Assembly (NCBI RefSeq): GCF_016924665.1
Contig: NZ_JAFFJT010000024.1
Location: 151,971 to 215,970 of the forward strand
DNA from: Nocardioides sp. SYSU D00038
GTDB taxonomy: Bacteria > Actinomycetota > Actinomycetes > Propionibacteriales > Nocardioidaceae
Length of the DNA: 64,000 nt
Reading direction: 5' to 3'
The position numbers and the translations under genes are program-made. A model generated the notes under the pieces. That model made no database searches. It was not told the origin of the DNA and saw nothing but the letters and a program-made list of their open reading frames with translations. Of this stretch, positions 14,862-24,993 are shown one piece after another. Position 1 is the first letter of the stretch; each line of letters opens with the position of its first letter.

Positions 14862-16163
14862 TCAGGCCCCGACCACCGCGTCCTCGTGAGCCAGCTGCAC
14901 GGGCAGGGCGTCGAGGGAGTGCACGACCGACAGCTCGCGGAAGGTGGGCTCGACGCCGGGGGCGAGGCGGAGGTCGGGGAACCGGCGGGCGAGGGCGGTG
15001 AGGGCGGTACGGATCTCCATCCGGGCCAGCTCAGCGCCGACGCAGCGGTGCAGGCCGTGGCCGAAGGCCAGGTGGCCGCCGCGCTCGCCGCGGATGCTGA
15101 ACATGTCGGGGTCGGGCACGAACGACGGGTCGCGGTTGGCGCCGGAGAGCGACACGATCACCACGTCGCCCTTCGCGACCGAGTGACCGCCGAGCTCGAC
15201 GTCGTTGCGGGCGAACCGCGGGAACGCGACCTGCACGGGGCAGAGCAGCCGCAGCAGCTCCTCGACGATCGCGTCGATCTCGGCCGGCTCGCCGGTGCGC
15301 AGCGTCTGCCAGGCGTCGGGGTTCTGCAGCAGGAGGTAGACGCCCATCGACAGCATCGAGGCGCTGGTCTCGTAGCCGCCGAGGAACACGCCGTCGACCA
15401 GACCGCCGAGCTCGACGTCGTCGAACTCCTCGCCGTGGTCGCGGATCAGGGCGCCGATCAGGCCCTCGCCCGGCTCGGTGCGCTGGCGGGCCACGGCCTC
15501 GATGAGGAACTCGCGCGACTCGGTGGCCGCCCCGAACACCCCGGCGCCGCCCTGGCTCAGGTCGAACCGGGCGATGCCCAGCTCGTGGAAGGCGTCGCGG
15601 TCGTGGTCGGGCATGCCGAGCAGGTCGCAGATCACCTGGAACGGCACGGCGAACCCGAAGTGCGGCACCAGGTCGACCACCGGGCCGCGCCGCTCGACGT
15701 CGTCGAGCGCGTCCGCGACGACCGACTCGATCTGCACCTGGAGGCGCTGCAGCCTGCGCTTGGTGAACTCGGGGGTGAGCAGCCCCCGCAGCCGGGTGTG
15801 GTCGGGCGGGTCGGTCATGCCGAGCCCGCCGATGCCCTCGGCGGCGGTGCGCTTGCGGTTGCCGAGCAGGTGGCGCATGTCGTTGCTCCACGCCGCGCCG
15901 TCCGCCAGCACGCCGCGCGCCTCGTCGTAGCCGGTGACCAGCCAGACGTCCATGCCCAGCACCCGGGTCAGCCGGGTCACCGGCTCGCGCTCGCGGGTCT
16001 CGGCCAGCAGCGGCACCGGGTGCACGCCGTCGCGGCGCAGCGGGTACGTCGAGCTGTCCGGGAACCTGCCCAGCGTCGTCACGTCGGGCACGACGGAGCC
16101 ACGGCGGGCCACCGCCACCTGGAGCAGGCGCCGGCGCAACGGAGCCAGCATCGATCGGAACAT
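14862..16163 (-). CDS. cytochrome P450
   Basis: A 433-aa bacterial class I-type cytochrome P450 with no membrane anchor. The I-helix motif is GGYETSAS, the K-helix ExxR is in EELLRLL, and the heme loop [13 protein letters not shown] places the thiolate ligand at C374. The front part carries the usual [15 protein letters not shown] block. ATG 16163 is chosen over the frame start at 16247, whose N-terminus is not P450-like. No ferredoxin or reductase gene is adjacent, so redox partners must come from elsewhere. Substrate unknown; the nearest neighbour is an importer operon, separated by a strong terminator. Confidence 0.95.
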   Translation of the reverse strand: MFRSMLAPLRRRLLQVAVARRGSVVPDVTTLGRFPDSSTYPLRRDGVHPVPLLAETREREPVTRLTRVLGMDVWLVTGYDEARGVLADGAAWSNDMRHLLGNRKRTAAEGIGGLGMTDPPDHTRLRGLLTPEFTKRRLQRLQVQIESVVADALDDVERRGPVVDLVPHFGFAVPFQVICDLLGMPDHDRDAFHELGIARFDLSQGGAGVFGAATESREFLIEAVARQRTEPGEGLIGALIRDHGEEFDDVELGGLVDGVFLGGYETSASMLSMGVYLLLQNPDAWQTLRTGEPAEIDAIVEELLRLLCPVQVAFPRFARNDVELGGHSVAKGDVVIVSLSGANRDPSFVPDPDMFSIRGERGGHLAFGHGLHRCVGAELARMEIRTALTALARRFPDLRLAPGVEPTFRELSVVHSLDALPVQLAHEDAVVGA

Positions 16164-16281
16164 GGCACCAGTCTCCCGCGACCGGACCCCGGACGGCCAT
16201 CGGGGACACACCCCAGTCCGGGGTAGGGGTAGCACCACCCCGTTCAAGCCACGTTCGGGCCCAGCCGCGGCCAGCCACCGT

Positions 16282-16322
16282 CGCGGCGTCCGCCCCCACC
16301 CCCCAGCGGGGCGGACGCCGCG
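16282..16322. terminator. strong hairpin terminator of the importer operon
   Basis: A 15-bp perfect inverted repeat (CGCGGCGTCCGCCCC at 16282-16296 against 16308-16322) with an 11-nt loop, 16 bp beyond the stop of the substrate-binding protein gene. It isolates the importer operon from the P450. Confidence 0.75.
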
Positions 16323-16337
16323 TCGTCGCTCAGCGGC

Positions 16338-17678
16338 TCACTCGGGGATGCCGCTCTCCGGCGGGGCGTCCTCGGCCGCGCCCGAGTCGTCCTCGACGAT
16401 CTCGGCGTCGCCGACGTCGCTGGTCAGCACCGGTGTGAGCTCCTCGCCCACACCGCCCTTGATCTCGACGACCGACACGCCCGAGATGCCGAGGTGGCTG
16501 TCGGAGCTGAACCGGTACGGCGCCAGGTTGGGACCCTCGAAGCCGGCGCCCTCCTCCTCGAGCGCTTCCACGATGCCCTCGCGGGTGAGGTCCTCACCCG
16601 CGGCGACCAGGGCCTGCACGAAGGTGTAGGCCTGCGACATGCCGTAGATCTTGTAGTTGGAGAGCTCGCCCTCCTTGCCGTGGGCGTCCCAGACCTTCTG
16701 CCACAGCTGCACCCACGGGTCGTCGGGCTTGTCGACGCCGGCGATGTACTCGGTGGTCATCACGCCGTCGAGCGAGCTCGCGCTGCCCTCGACCGCGCCC
16801 TCGGAGAAGCGGGTCAGCAGGCCGCCGACGAGCGTCGGGTCGGAGCCGACGTTGCTGTAGAACCACTTCGGCGTGTAGCCCAGCCGCAGCGAGACCAGCT
16901 GGCTCAGCGCGGTGTACGACGGGGTGTCGAAGCCGAGCACCAGGTCGGCCTTCTTGGCCTGCAGGCCGGCGATCTGAGGCCCCACGTCGGTGTTGCCCGA
17001 GGTGTAGCGCTCCTCGGCGACGATCTGGTCGTCGATGAACTGGCGCACGCCGCGCTCGGCGTCGTCGCCGAAGTCGTCGTCCTGCAGGAACAGCCCCACC
17101 TTGGCGTCCGGCATGTTCTCCGCGACCCACTGGCCGATGATCTTGCCCTCGACCTCGTAGTCGGGCTGCCAGCCGAACGTGAACGGCCGGTTCTCCACGT
17201 CGTCGCCCCACTGCGCCGAGCCGGAGGAGACGAACAGGTCGGGCACGCCCTCGTCGTTGAGGAAGTCGACGACCGCGGCGTGGGTCGGCGTGCCGAGGCC
17301 GCCCACCATCGCGAAGATCTCCTCGTCGAGCACCAGCTCGTTGGTCACCGTGCTGGTGTTGGTCGGGTTGTAGCCGTCGTCCTTGACGACGTACTCGATG
17401 GTGCGGCCGTTGATGCCGCCCGCCTCGTTGACGTAGTCGAAGTAGGCCTGCGCGCCGAGCGGGATCTCGCTGTAGCCCGGGGCCGCCACCCCGGTGAGCG
17501 GGAAGTGCGCGCCGACGGTGATCGAGTCGGCGGTGACGCCGGGCGCGGAGGCGCCGCCCCCACCACCGTCGCCGTCACCGTCGTCGTCGTCGCGGCCACC
17601 CGCGCCGCACGCCGCGAGCAGCACGGTCGCCGCGACCAGGCCGGCCAGGGGCGCCGACCTCCGGAGGATTGGTTTCAT
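16338..17678 (-). CDS. ABC importer substrate-binding lipoprotein (branched-chain amino acid type)
   Basis: A 446-aa periplasmic-type binding protein anchored as a lipoprotein: signal peptide with lipobox L-L-A-A-C at about residue 24, then a Gly/Asp-rich linker and the LivK-type fold beginning SITVGAHFPLTGVAAPGYSE. Family blocks AQAYFDYVNEAGGINGRTIE and GGLGTPTHAAVVDFLNDEGV are clear. LivK-type proteins bind branched-chain amino acids, amides, urea or aromatic acids, so the ligand is open. It is last in the operon (G-F-H-M-binding protein), its ATG overlapping the LivM stop by ATGA. A PucR-type regulator stands at the other end. Confidence 0.94.
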   Translation of the reverse strand: MKPILRRSAPLAGLVAATVLLAACGAGGRDDDDGDGDGGGGGASAPGVTADSITVGAHFPLTGVAAPGYSEIPLGAQAYFDYVNEAGGINGRTIEYVVKDDGYNPTNTSTVTNELVLDEEIFAMVGGLGTPTHAAVVDFLNDEGVPDLFVSSGSAQWGDDVENRPFTFGWQPDYEVEGKIIGQWVAENMPDAKVGLFLQDDDFGDDAERGVRQFIDDQIVAEERYTSGNTDVGPQIAGLQAKKADLVLGFDTPSYTALSQLVSLRLGYTPKWFYSNVGSDPTLVGGLLTRFSEGAVEGSASSLDGVMTTEYIAGVDKPDDPWVQLWQKVWDAHGKEGELSNYKIYGMSQAYTFVQALVAAGEDLTREGIVEALEEEGAGFEGPNLAPYRFSSDSHLGISGVSVVEIKGGVGEELTPVLTSDVGDAEIVEDDSGAAEDAPPESGIPE

Positions 17679-18814
17679 GGTGATGTTCCCTTCGAGGTGG
17701 TGGTGGACGGTGAGGGGTCGGGGGAGGGTGCGGGCGTCTCGACGGGCGGCTCGGGGGGCGTACGCCGGCTGCGGACCCGCAGCACGGCCGACCGGACCAG
17801 CCCGGCCAGCCCGCTCGGGGCCAGCAGCACGACCAGCACCATCACGACGCCGTAGACCAGCGGGGCCAGCTCGGCGGCCTGGATGTCGGTGAGGCCGGCG
17901 CCGGTGCCGGCGTCGGTGACGACGCCCGGCAGGAAGGTGAGCAGCCCGGCGCCCACGAGCGCGCCGGCCAGGCTGCCGAGGCCGCCCAGCACCACCGCCG
18001 CCAGCAGGGTGAGGCTCACGGTGAGCGTGAAGCCGCTCGGCGCGGCCAGCCGCACGGTCAGCGCCAGCACCGCACCGCCGGCGCCGGCCGCCGCGGCGCT
18101 GACCACGAACGCCGAGACCCGGGCCCGGCCGAGGTCGATGCCCGCGAGCTCGGCGGCGACGTCGTCGTCGCGCACCGCGCGCCAGCGCCGTCCCACCCGG
18201 CTGCGGGAGAGGTTGGCGAGCAGCACGAAGACCACGACCAGCGTGACCCAGGCGAGGTAGGCGACGTAGCTGCTGCGAGTGAGGTCGCTGCCGGTGACGA
18301 AGAACGCCGCGTCGGCGATCCAGCCGGGGATCTCCGGCAGCGAGACCCGCAGGCCCTGCTCGCCGCCGAGGGTCTCCTTGAAGTAGAGGGCGATGCCCGG
18401 CACGGCGACCGCCAGGGCGAGGGTGGCGCCGGCGAGGTAGGGGCCGTGCAGCCGGGCCGCGGCCAGGCCCACCACCACGCCGACGGCGGTGGTGGCCAGG
18501 ACGGCGAGCAGCATCACCACGACCAGGGGCGTGGACGCCTCGCGGTCGGGCAGCAGCAGCGCGGTGGTGTAGGCGCCGATCGCCATCAACGCACCGTGCC
18601 CGAGCGAGATCTGGCCGTTGAGCCCGGTGAGCACGGTGAGGCCGCCGGCCGCGATGCCGAGCCCGGCCATCGACGCGAGCTGGAGGTTGCGGAATTCCGA
18701 GGTGCTCTCGACGACCGCGACCACGGCCACCAGGGCGAGCACGGCCAGCAGCAGGTGGCGCGCGAGCGTGACCTCGCGCCAGGTGGTGAGCAGGCGGCTG
18801 CGCATCGCGCTCAC
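17675..18814 (-). CDS. livM: branched-chain amino acid-type ABC permease LivM
   Basis: A 379-aa inner-membrane permease of the LivM family, partner of LivH in the importer. The GLNGQISLGHGALMAIGAYT block (about residues 65-85) is the LivM signature, and the EAA-like loop GIDLGRARVSAFVVSAAAAG lies in the C-terminal half. About ten hydrophobic segments. A proline- and threonine-rich soluble tail of some 30 residues closes the protein. Its start overlaps the LivH stop, and its stop overlaps the binding-protein start, both ATGA. Confidence 0.94.
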   Translation of the reverse strand: MSAMRSRLLTTWREVTLARHLLLAVLALVAVVAVVESTSEFRNLQLASMAGLGIAAGGLTVLTGLNGQISLGHGALMAIGAYTTALLLPDREASTPLVVVMLLAVLATTAVGVVVGLAAARLHGPYLAGATLALAVAVPGIALYFKETLGGEQGLRVSLPEIPGWIADAAFFVTGSDLTRSSYVAYLAWVTLVVVFVLLANLSRSRVGRRWRAVRDDDVAAELAGIDLGRARVSAFVVSAAAAGAGGAVLALTVRLAAPSGFTLTVSLTLLAAVVLGGLGSLAGALVGAGLLTFLPGVVTDAGTGAGLTDIQAAELAPLVYGVVMVLVVLLAPSGLAGLVRSAVLRVRSRRTPPEPPVETPAPSPDPSPSTTTSKGTSP

Positions 18815-19689
18815 ACCCGCCGTTCCTGGGCCGTGCCGAACAGCCCGCCGGGCCTCAGCGTGAGCACCAGCACCAGGATCAGCAGCGCCGCGAGCGCTAC
18901 GAGCTGGGAGCCGACGTAGCCGCTGACGAAGCTCAGCGACAGCCCCAGCACCAGGCCGCCGACCACCGCCCCGACCGGGCTGTCGAGCCCCCCGAGCACG
19001 GCGGCGACGAAGCCGAAGACGACGACGGAGTCCATGTAGGAGGGGTGCACCAGGCTGCCGCCGGCGATCAGCAGGCCGGCCAGCGAGCCCACCAGCGAGG
19101 CCAGCGCCCAGCCCAGGGTGAGCATCCGCCCGACCCGCACGCCGAGCAACCGCGAGACCTCCGGGCTGTACGCCGCCGCGCGCATCCTCAGGCCGAGGTC
19201 GGTGAACCGGAACAGCAGCACCAGCAGCGCCATCACCACGAGCACCGAGACGATCTGGAAGACCCCGAAGCCGGTGAGCGCGATCGTGGTGTCGCCGACC
19301 TCGAAACCGCGGATGCCGAACGGCGCCGGGAACGAGCGGAACCGGTTGCCGAAGACGACCGCCGCGACGCCGTGGAGCACGATGAACAGGCCGAGGGTGA
19401 GGATCACGGCGTTGATCTCCGACTTGCCCTCGACCGGCCGGATCACCACCCGCTCGATCACCGCGCCCAGCACCAGCCCGCTGGCCAGCGCCGCGACGAA
19501 GGCCAGCCAGTAGGAGTGGCCGTCGTCGATGATCGTCAGCGCGATGAAGGTGGTGACGATCGCCATCGGCGCCTGCGCGAAGTTCACCACCCGGGTCGCC
19601 CGGAAGATCAGCACCAGCGCGAGCGCGAACGCGGCGTAGACCATGCCGAGCGTCAGCCCGCTGAGCGCGGTGTTGAGGAACTGCTGCAC
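18811..19689 (-). CDS. livH: branched-chain amino acid-type ABC permease LivH
   Basis: A 292-aa LivH-family permease. The N-terminal TLGMVYAAFALALVLIFRAT with NFAQAPMAIVTTF is the family signature, and the loop RMRAAAYSPEVSRLLGVRVG is the ATPase-contact segment. Roughly eight membrane helices. It begins 10 bp after the LivF stop and overlaps livM by ATGA. Confidence 0.94.
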   Translation of the reverse strand: MQQFLNTALSGLTLGMVYAAFALALVLIFRATRVVNFAQAPMAIVTTFIALTIIDDGHSYWLAFVAALASGLVLGAVIERVVIRPVEGKSEINAVILTLGLFIVLHGVAAVVFGNRFRSFPAPFGIRGFEVGDTTIALTGFGVFQIVSVLVVMALLVLLFRFTDLGLRMRAAAYSPEVSRLLGVRVGRMLTLGWALASLVGSLAGLLIAGGSLVHPSYMDSVVVFGFVAAVLGGLDSPVGAVVGGLVLGLSLSFVSGYVGSQLVALAALLILVLVLTLRPGGLFGTAQERRV

Positions 19690-19699
19690 GTCGTCCTCC

Positions 19700-20403
<704 letters not shown>

Positions 20404-20404
<1 letters not shown>

Positions 20405-21270
20405 CAGGCGACGCTCTCGCCGAGGTACGCCGCGAGCACGGCGGGGTCGTCGCGGACGACGTCGGGCGGCCCGGAGGCGATCACCCGGCCGAAGTCGAGC
20501 ACGGTGATGTGGTCGCAGACCCGCATCACCAGGTCCATGTGGTGCTCGACCAGCAGCACCGACGTCCGCCCCGCCAGGGTGCGCACCAGGTCGCCGAGCT
20601 CCTCGATCTCGCTGCCGGACAGGCCGCTGGCCGGCTCGTCGAGCAGCAGCACCTCGGGGTCGGCGGCCAGCGCCCGGGCCAGCGCCACCCGCTTGCGGAC
20701 GGGGTAGGGCAGGCTCGTGGGGTAGCGGTCGGCGTGGTGGGCGATGCCGAGCCCGTCGAGCACCTCGCGGGCCCGCTCCCGCAGCGCGGCCTCGTCGCGC
20801 GAGGAGCCGAGGGTCGCGAGCAGGGCCGCGGCGAAGCCCGAGCGGGCGTGGCGCTCGGCGCCGACCATGACGTTCTCGAGCACGGTCATCCGGTCGAAGA
20901 GCCCGAGGCCCTGCAGGGTGCGGGCCATGCCGAGCCCGGCGAGGTCGCGGGTGCGCAGCCCCGGCACCGGCCGGCCGGCTCGCTCGATGGTGCCGGTGTC
21001 GGGCCGTACGAAGCCGCAGGCGACGTTGAACAGCGTGGTCTTGCCGGCGCCGTTGGGCCCGATCACGCCGTGCACCTGCCCGTGCTGGAGGGCCAGGCCC
21101 ACCCCCGACAGCGCCGTGAGGCCCCCGAAGGTGACGGTCACGTCGCGCAGCTCCAGCTCGGTCACGGCGCCGGTCTGGGCGTGGTCGGTGGTCGCTGCGG
21201 GCACCCGGGACTCCTCGGCAGACAGGGATGTGACCTCCACCACCTTGGTGCCGCCGCACAGGGAGGTCAT
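20404..21270 (-). CDS. livG: branched-chain amino acid-type ABC ATPase LivG
   Basis: A 288-aa ABC ATPase of the LivG type and first gene of the importer operon. Walker A is GPNGAGKTTLFN, followed by the LivG-typical insertion with GMARTLQGLGLF, then SLPYPVRKRVALARAL in place of the common LSGGQ, a substitution worth noting, and Walker B VLLLDEPASGL. ATG 21270 leaves room for divergent promoters to the regulator; GTG 21162 would start directly at the ABC domain. A TTGGGCG/CGCCCAA palindrome overlaps the first base of the ATG. Confidence 0.92.
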
Positions 21271-21286
21271 TGGGCGCTCCGCCCAA
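21270..21286. promoter_or_regulatory. palindrome at the livG start, possible operator
   Basis: TTGGGCG (21270-21276), CTC, CGCCCAA (21280-21286). It lies in the 101-bp space between livG and the divergent PucR-type gene. It could be the regulator's operator or an RNA hairpin covering the livG start. Confidence 0.45.
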
Positions 21287-21371
21287 AGTGGCTTGTGAGG
21301 GGAGCCCGGACCTCGCCTGACCGGGCGGTGGGCACTGGTCATTTTTGTGCGCTTGGTGCGAAGGTGCCCTC

Positions 21372-22589
21372 ATGGCGGCGCAGGGCGCGACGACGGGCCA
21401 GCACACCGACGACGAGCTCGAGCGCGCCTGGGGCCTGATCCGCGACCAGGCCGACAAGATCGCCGACACCATCACGCTCGCCCTCTTCGAGCGCGACTTC
21501 GAGATCTACGAGCGGATCGGGCCCGAGCTGCGCGCCGACGTCCGCGCGGCCAACCGCCAGCACGTGTGCCGCGCGCTCGAGGTGCTCTCCGGCGACACCG
21601 GCAAGCGCCACTCCGCGGCCGAGCTCTGGCGCGACGCGGGCCGCCGCCGAGCCCGGCAGGGGGTGCCGCTGGAGCTGGTGCTCAACGCCTACACGATGGG
21701 CTCGCGGGTGCTGTGGGAGGCGCTGGTCGCCCAGGCCCGGGTCGTGCGCAAGCCCGCGATCAGCGACGGCGTGCTGCGCCGCGCCGCCGAGCGGGTCTGG
21801 GCCGACCTCGACGTCGTCACGGCGGTGGTGATCGACTCCTACCGCCGCGAGAGCGCCCGGATGCAGCGCCAGGACCTGCAGCGCCAGCAGAGCGTGCTCG
21901 ACGCGCTGATCGAGGGCCGGGGCGCTGACGAGGAGTTCGCCGAGGAGGCCCGCCAGGTGCTGGCGCTGGAGACCGGCGAGGCGGTGGGCTGCGTGGTGGC
22001 CCTGCTCGACGGGCCCAACCTGCCGCTGCTCCTCCAGGCCGAGGACCGGCTCGACAAGGCCGGGGTCCACGCCCGCTGGCACGTGCGCTCCGGCGTCTAC
22101 TACGGCCTGCTGGCCGGCCCGCTGCCCGACGAGCCGGGGCTCGCGGCGCTGTTCGCCGACGACCCGCCCGCCCGGATGGCCGTCGCGCTAAGCCCCGACG
22201 GCCTCGCCGGCTTCGCCACGGCGTACCAGCTCGCCAGCCGGGCCGCCGAGACCCTGGCCCGCGACGAGCGGCGGGTGGTCTCGGTGACCGAGAGGCTGCC
22301 GGAGGTGCTGATCGCCGGCAGCCCGCTGGTGGCGCAGCTGCTGGTCACCACGGTGCTGGGGCCGCTGCTGGCGATGCCCGAGGCGCAGGGCCGGACGCTG
22401 GTCGACACGCTGGTCGCGCTGCTGCGCCACGACGGCTCGCCGACCCACGCCGCGGAGGAGCTCTACTGCCACCGCAACACGGTCATCTACCGGCTCCGCC
22501 AGATCGAGGAGCTCACCGGACGGGTGCTCGCCGACCCGCGCGACAAGATGCTGCTCGGCCTGGCGGTGATGGCGCGGGGGCCGGGCTGA
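21372..22589 (+). CDS. PucR/CdaR-type transcriptional regulator
   Basis: A 405-aa regulator. The N-terminal half is helical and RsbRD-like (ERAWGLIRDQADKIADTI onward), a middle GGDEF-like segment runs to about residue 320, and the C-terminal PucR helix-turn-helix is HAAEELYCHRNTVIYRLRQI with EELTGR. ATG 21372 is preferred over the frame start at 21345, which would leave only a few bases to the divergent livG frame. PucR-type proteins commonly activate nitrogen or carbon uptake genes in response to a small ligand, so it probably controls the adjacent importer. Confidence 0.92.
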   Translation: MAAQGATTGQHTDDELERAWGLIRDQADKIADTITLALFERDFEIYERIGPELRADVRAANRQHVCRALEVLSGDTGKRHSAAELWRDAGRRRARQGVPLELVLNAYTMGSRVLWEALVAQARVVRKPAISDGVLRRAAERVWADLDVVTAVVIDSYRRESARMQRQDLQRQQSVLDALIEGRGADEEFAEEARQVLALETGEAVGCVVALLDGPNLPLLLQAEDRLDKAGVHARWHVRSGVYYGLLAGPLPDEPGLAALFADDPPARMAVALSPDGLAGFATAYQLASRAAETLARDERRVVSVTERLPEVLIAGSPLVAQLLVTTVLGPLLAMPEAQGRTLVDTLVALLRHDGSPTHAAEELYCHRNTVIYRLRQIEELTGRVLADPRDKMLLGLAVMARGPG

Positions 22590-22611
22590 GGGCGGCGTCG
22601 TCGCGATGGCC

Positions 22612-22617
22612 TACGGT
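22612..22617 (+). promoter_or_regulatory. -10 element of the phospholipase D-like gene
   Basis: TACGGT, 7 nt before ATG 22625, consistent with a leaderless transcript. Confidence 0.4.
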
Positions 22618-22624
22618 GTGCGGC

Positions 22625-23734
22625 ATGACGCGACGACTCGGGTCCCTGCTCGCCGCGGCGCTCACCGCCGCCCTCGTCCTCGGCGGCGGTGCCGCCCCGG
22701 TCGTCGCCGAGCCCGGTGCGCCGCGCGCTGCGGCGTACGTGCCGAAGCCGGGGCCGCTCTTCGACAACGAGCAGGGGACCATCCACCAGCGGGTCATCGC
22801 GCTGGCCAACGGCGCTCCGAGGGGGAGCTCGATCCGGCTGGCCAGCATGACGTTCACCGACAGCCCGGTGGCCACCGCCCTGATCAACGCCCGCAAGCGC
22901 GGCGTCTCGGTGCAGGTGGTGCTGGCGAAGAAGACGTGCGGCGGCTCGCAGCCCAAGCGGCTCAAGGCCGCAGGCATCCGGCTAACCTGCGCGGCGAACG
23001 GCGCCCGCGGCTCCGACGGCACCATGCACATCAAGGGCGCGTCGTTCTCGAGCACCGGCGGCCGCGCCCAGGTGGTGCTGCTGACCTCGGCCAACTTCAC
23101 CGAGAACGCCCGCGACTACCAGCACAACGACGCCTACCAGAGCGTGGGCTGGGACCGGTTCTACAGGTGGTTCAACGCCGTGCATTCGCAGCTGATGGCC
23201 GACAAGGCGCGGGCCAAGCCGTTCGCCGCGTTCTCCGACACCACGGCGTCGGCGTACGCCACCCCGCTCAACCCCGGCCAGAGCGACCCGGTGGTCAACC
23301 GGATCGCCGGCCTGCCGACCCGCGGCCTGCAGATCCGGATCGCCCAGTCGGCGTTCACGGGTGGTCGGGCCAGGGCCATCGCCGACGCGCTGATCGCCAA
23401 GCGGCGGGCGGGCGCGACGGTGGGCTTCGTCTACGCCCAGCCCAACGACAGCGCGCAGCGGAGCCGGATGATCAAGGCGGGCATCTCGTTCGCGCGGGTC
23501 AACTGGTACGACAGCGAGGACGACCACCACTTCCTGCACCACAAGTTCATGACCGCCAGCTGGATCGCCAGCAACGGCAAGCGCGTCTACCGCACCTGGA
23601 TGGGCACCGAGGTCTGGACCGACGCCGCCAAGAAGGCCGACGAGATGGTGCTCCAGGTGTCGTCGCCGGCGACCTACCGGGCCTACTACGACCAGTTCGT
23701 GCGCCTGGCGCGCTACGCCACGACCCGCCCCTGA
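22625..23734 (+). CDS. secreted phospholipase D-like protein
   Basis: A 369-aa exported protein. Signal peptide to about residue 33 (GSLLAAALTAALVLGGGAAP). Two PLD-type half-sites are visible: a first with MHIKGASFS (H-x-K), and a second with FLHHKFMTASW (H-x-K/H-H-K). PLD-superfamily enzymes use paired H-x-K motifs from both halves to make a phosphohistidine intermediate, acting on phospholipids or nucleic acids. The aspartate of a full HKD motif is not obvious in either copy, so catalysis could be divergent. Start ATG 22625 follows a -10 element by 7 nt. A hairpin overlaps its stop codon. Confidence 0.85.
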   Translation: MTRRLGSLLAAALTAALVLGGGAAPVVAEPGAPRAAAYVPKPGPLFDNEQGTIHQRVIALANGAPRGSSIRLASMTFTDSPVATALINARKRGVSVQVVLAKKTCGGSQPKRLKAAGIRLTCAANGARGSDGTMHIKGASFSSTGGRAQVVLLTSANFTENARDYQHNDAYQSVGWDRFYRWFNAVHSQLMADKARAKPFAAFSDTTASAYATPLNPGQSDPVVNRIAGLPTRGLQIRIAQSAFTGGRARAIADALIAKRRAGATVGFVYAQPNDSAQRSRMIKAGISFARVNWYDSEDDHHFLHHKFMTASWIASNGKRVYRTWMGTEVWTDAAKKADEMVLQVSSPATYRAYYDQFVRLARYATTRP

Positions 23735-23759
23735 CGCCCGGCCCTCCCGCCGGGGTCAG
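23731..23759. terminator. bidirectional hairpin spanning two convergent stop codons
   Basis: CTGAC-g-CCCGG (23731-23741) pairs with CCGGG-GTCAG (23750-23759) with one bulged base. It covers the TGA codons of both the phospholipase D-like gene and the convergent membrane protein gene. Confidence 0.6.
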
Positions 23760-24421
23760 CGACCGGCGGCGTGGTCGACCCGGTTGTGGTAGCGGTGGCC
23801 CACCGATCCGCCGAGCACGGCGGCGAGCAGGGTGAGCAGCAGCACCGCGACGCCGGTGATCAGGCCGCCCCAGCCGAGCTCGTCGGTGGAGATCGGGATG
23901 CGGGGCAGGTCGACCCGGTCGAGGATGTTGTACTGCGTGCCGAAGACTGCCCCGAGCGCGAGCGCGACGAGGGTGACGACCAGGCCCAGCAGCCACACCC
24001 CGAGCCCCTGCCGGGCGCCGTCGAAGCGCGACATCCGACCGGCGACGTAGCCGCCGGCGTAGTAGCCGATGACCAGAACGGCGAGCAGCACCGCCGCGGC
24101 GGTGACCCCGATCGTCCCGGCCTGGCGCTCGGCGTCGGACTGGCTGATCTCGGCGTTGCTGCCCACCGCCGCGGCGACCGCGCCGACGATGCTGGTGAGC
24201 AGGATGGCCAGCGCCACCGCGACCAGCCAGCCGAAGAACACCGCCCCGATGTTGACGCCGCCGAACTTGTCGCGGGCGTGGGCCTCCCGGTCGCGCGCCA
24301 GCCGGTCCGTCGTCGGGGTCGCGACGTGCGCATCGCCGGTCGCGTGGTCGTCGTGCTGCGGCGGCGCGTCGGCCGGCCCGGGACGACGGTGATGGGCCTG
24401 GGTGCGGGAACCGATCCTCAT
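23756..24421 (-). CDS. four-helix membrane protein of unknown function
   Basis: A 221-aa protein with a charged, disordered N-terminus of about 55 residues (His/Asp rich), then four membrane segments: FFGWLVAVALAILLTSIVGA, TAAAVLLAVLVIGYYAGGYV, GLGVWLLGLVVTLVALALGA and LITGVAVLLLTLLAAVLGG. The GGYVAGRM block resembles YrzE/TIGR04086-type membrane proteins, a weak comparison. ATG 24421 has GGAGGT 7 nt upstream, which fixes the start; the frame beyond it runs into a repeat cluster. Function unknown. Confidence 0.82.
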   Translation of the reverse strand: MRIGSRTQAHHRRPGPADAPPQHDDHATGDAHVATPTTDRLARDREAHARDKFGGVNIGAVFFGWLVAVALAILLTSIVGAVAAAVGSNAEISQSDAERQAGTIGVTAAAVLLAVLVIGYYAGGYVAGRMSRFDGARQGLGVWLLGLVVTLVALALGAVFGTQYNILDRVDLPRIPISTDELGWGGLITGVAVLLLTLLAAVLGGSVGHRYHNRVDHAAGR

Positions 24422-24484
24422 GCTGACCTCCGTGGGCGGGGCTCGGGTGAGCCGCTCTGGCGGTGCGGTACCCCGCCGGGTGGG

Positions 24485-24605
24485 GGAGAGACGAGCCGGG
24501 CGCCCCCGCTGGTCGAGGAAGGACGAGGTCCCGTCTCGAGACCCGGTGAGACGGACGCCCTCCCGTAGCTGGTGACTCCGGGGACGGGGCTCGAGCGGGT
24601 GCTGA
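24485..24605. repeat. repeat cluster R2, left part
   Basis: Short hairpin-box family again: CTGGTCGAGGAAGGACGAGG followed by CTCGAGACCCGGTGAG, then the degenerate leader of the 210-bp element. No gene. Confidence 0.75.
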
Positions 24606-24815
24606 CTGTTGGTGGGTGGGGTGCGGGGTGCCGCGCGTTGGTGAGCACTGCGGCTGCTGCGCGCCGGACGTCGTTCGGCACTCGTTGCCGTGTCGCCGGA
24701 CGCTGCCCTGCGGTGCCCTGGCGTGGTCGGCGGCGCCACGCCGCCGTCTACGTGCCGAACGACGCCCGTCGCTCCGCCGCCTCCGTGCCCGGCGGCGCGG
24801 CACGCCGGCGTGCGG
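24606..24815 (+). repeat. 210-bp dispersed element, copy A
   Basis: First of three closely similar copies of about 210 bp in the window (others at 29467 and 37102), all in the same orientation. It begins CTGTTGGTGGGTG and ends at TGCGG before a short hairpin box. It contains a 13-bp perfect inverted repeat, CGTCGTTCGGCAC (24669-24681) with GTGCCGAACGACG (24752-24764), 70 nt apart. Stop codons and frame changes between copies argue against coding. Confidence 0.85.
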
Positions 24816-24960
24816 TGGTCGAGGAAGGACGAAGTCCTGTCTCGAGACCCGGTGAGCCGACTGCTCTCCCGTCCCCGCCGGAGGGCGTTCGCCTGTCTGG
24901 GGTCTCGACGGGCGCTCGTCGCTGGCGCTCCTCGCTGCTCGACCACCAGCGCCCTCGAGC
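24816..24960. repeat. repeat cluster R2, right part
   Basis: Hairpin boxes with the GAGGAAGGACGAAGTCCTGT core (stem AGGAC/GTCCT) and a diverged box ending near 24950. No gene. Confidence 0.75.
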
Positions 24961-24993
24961 ACCGGGGGCGGCGGTGTGAGGCAGGCTGGGCGG

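Noticed and set aside
24606..24815. Short frames in the 210-bp elements as small genes
   Set aside because: Stops and single-base differences between the three copies break each candidate frame.
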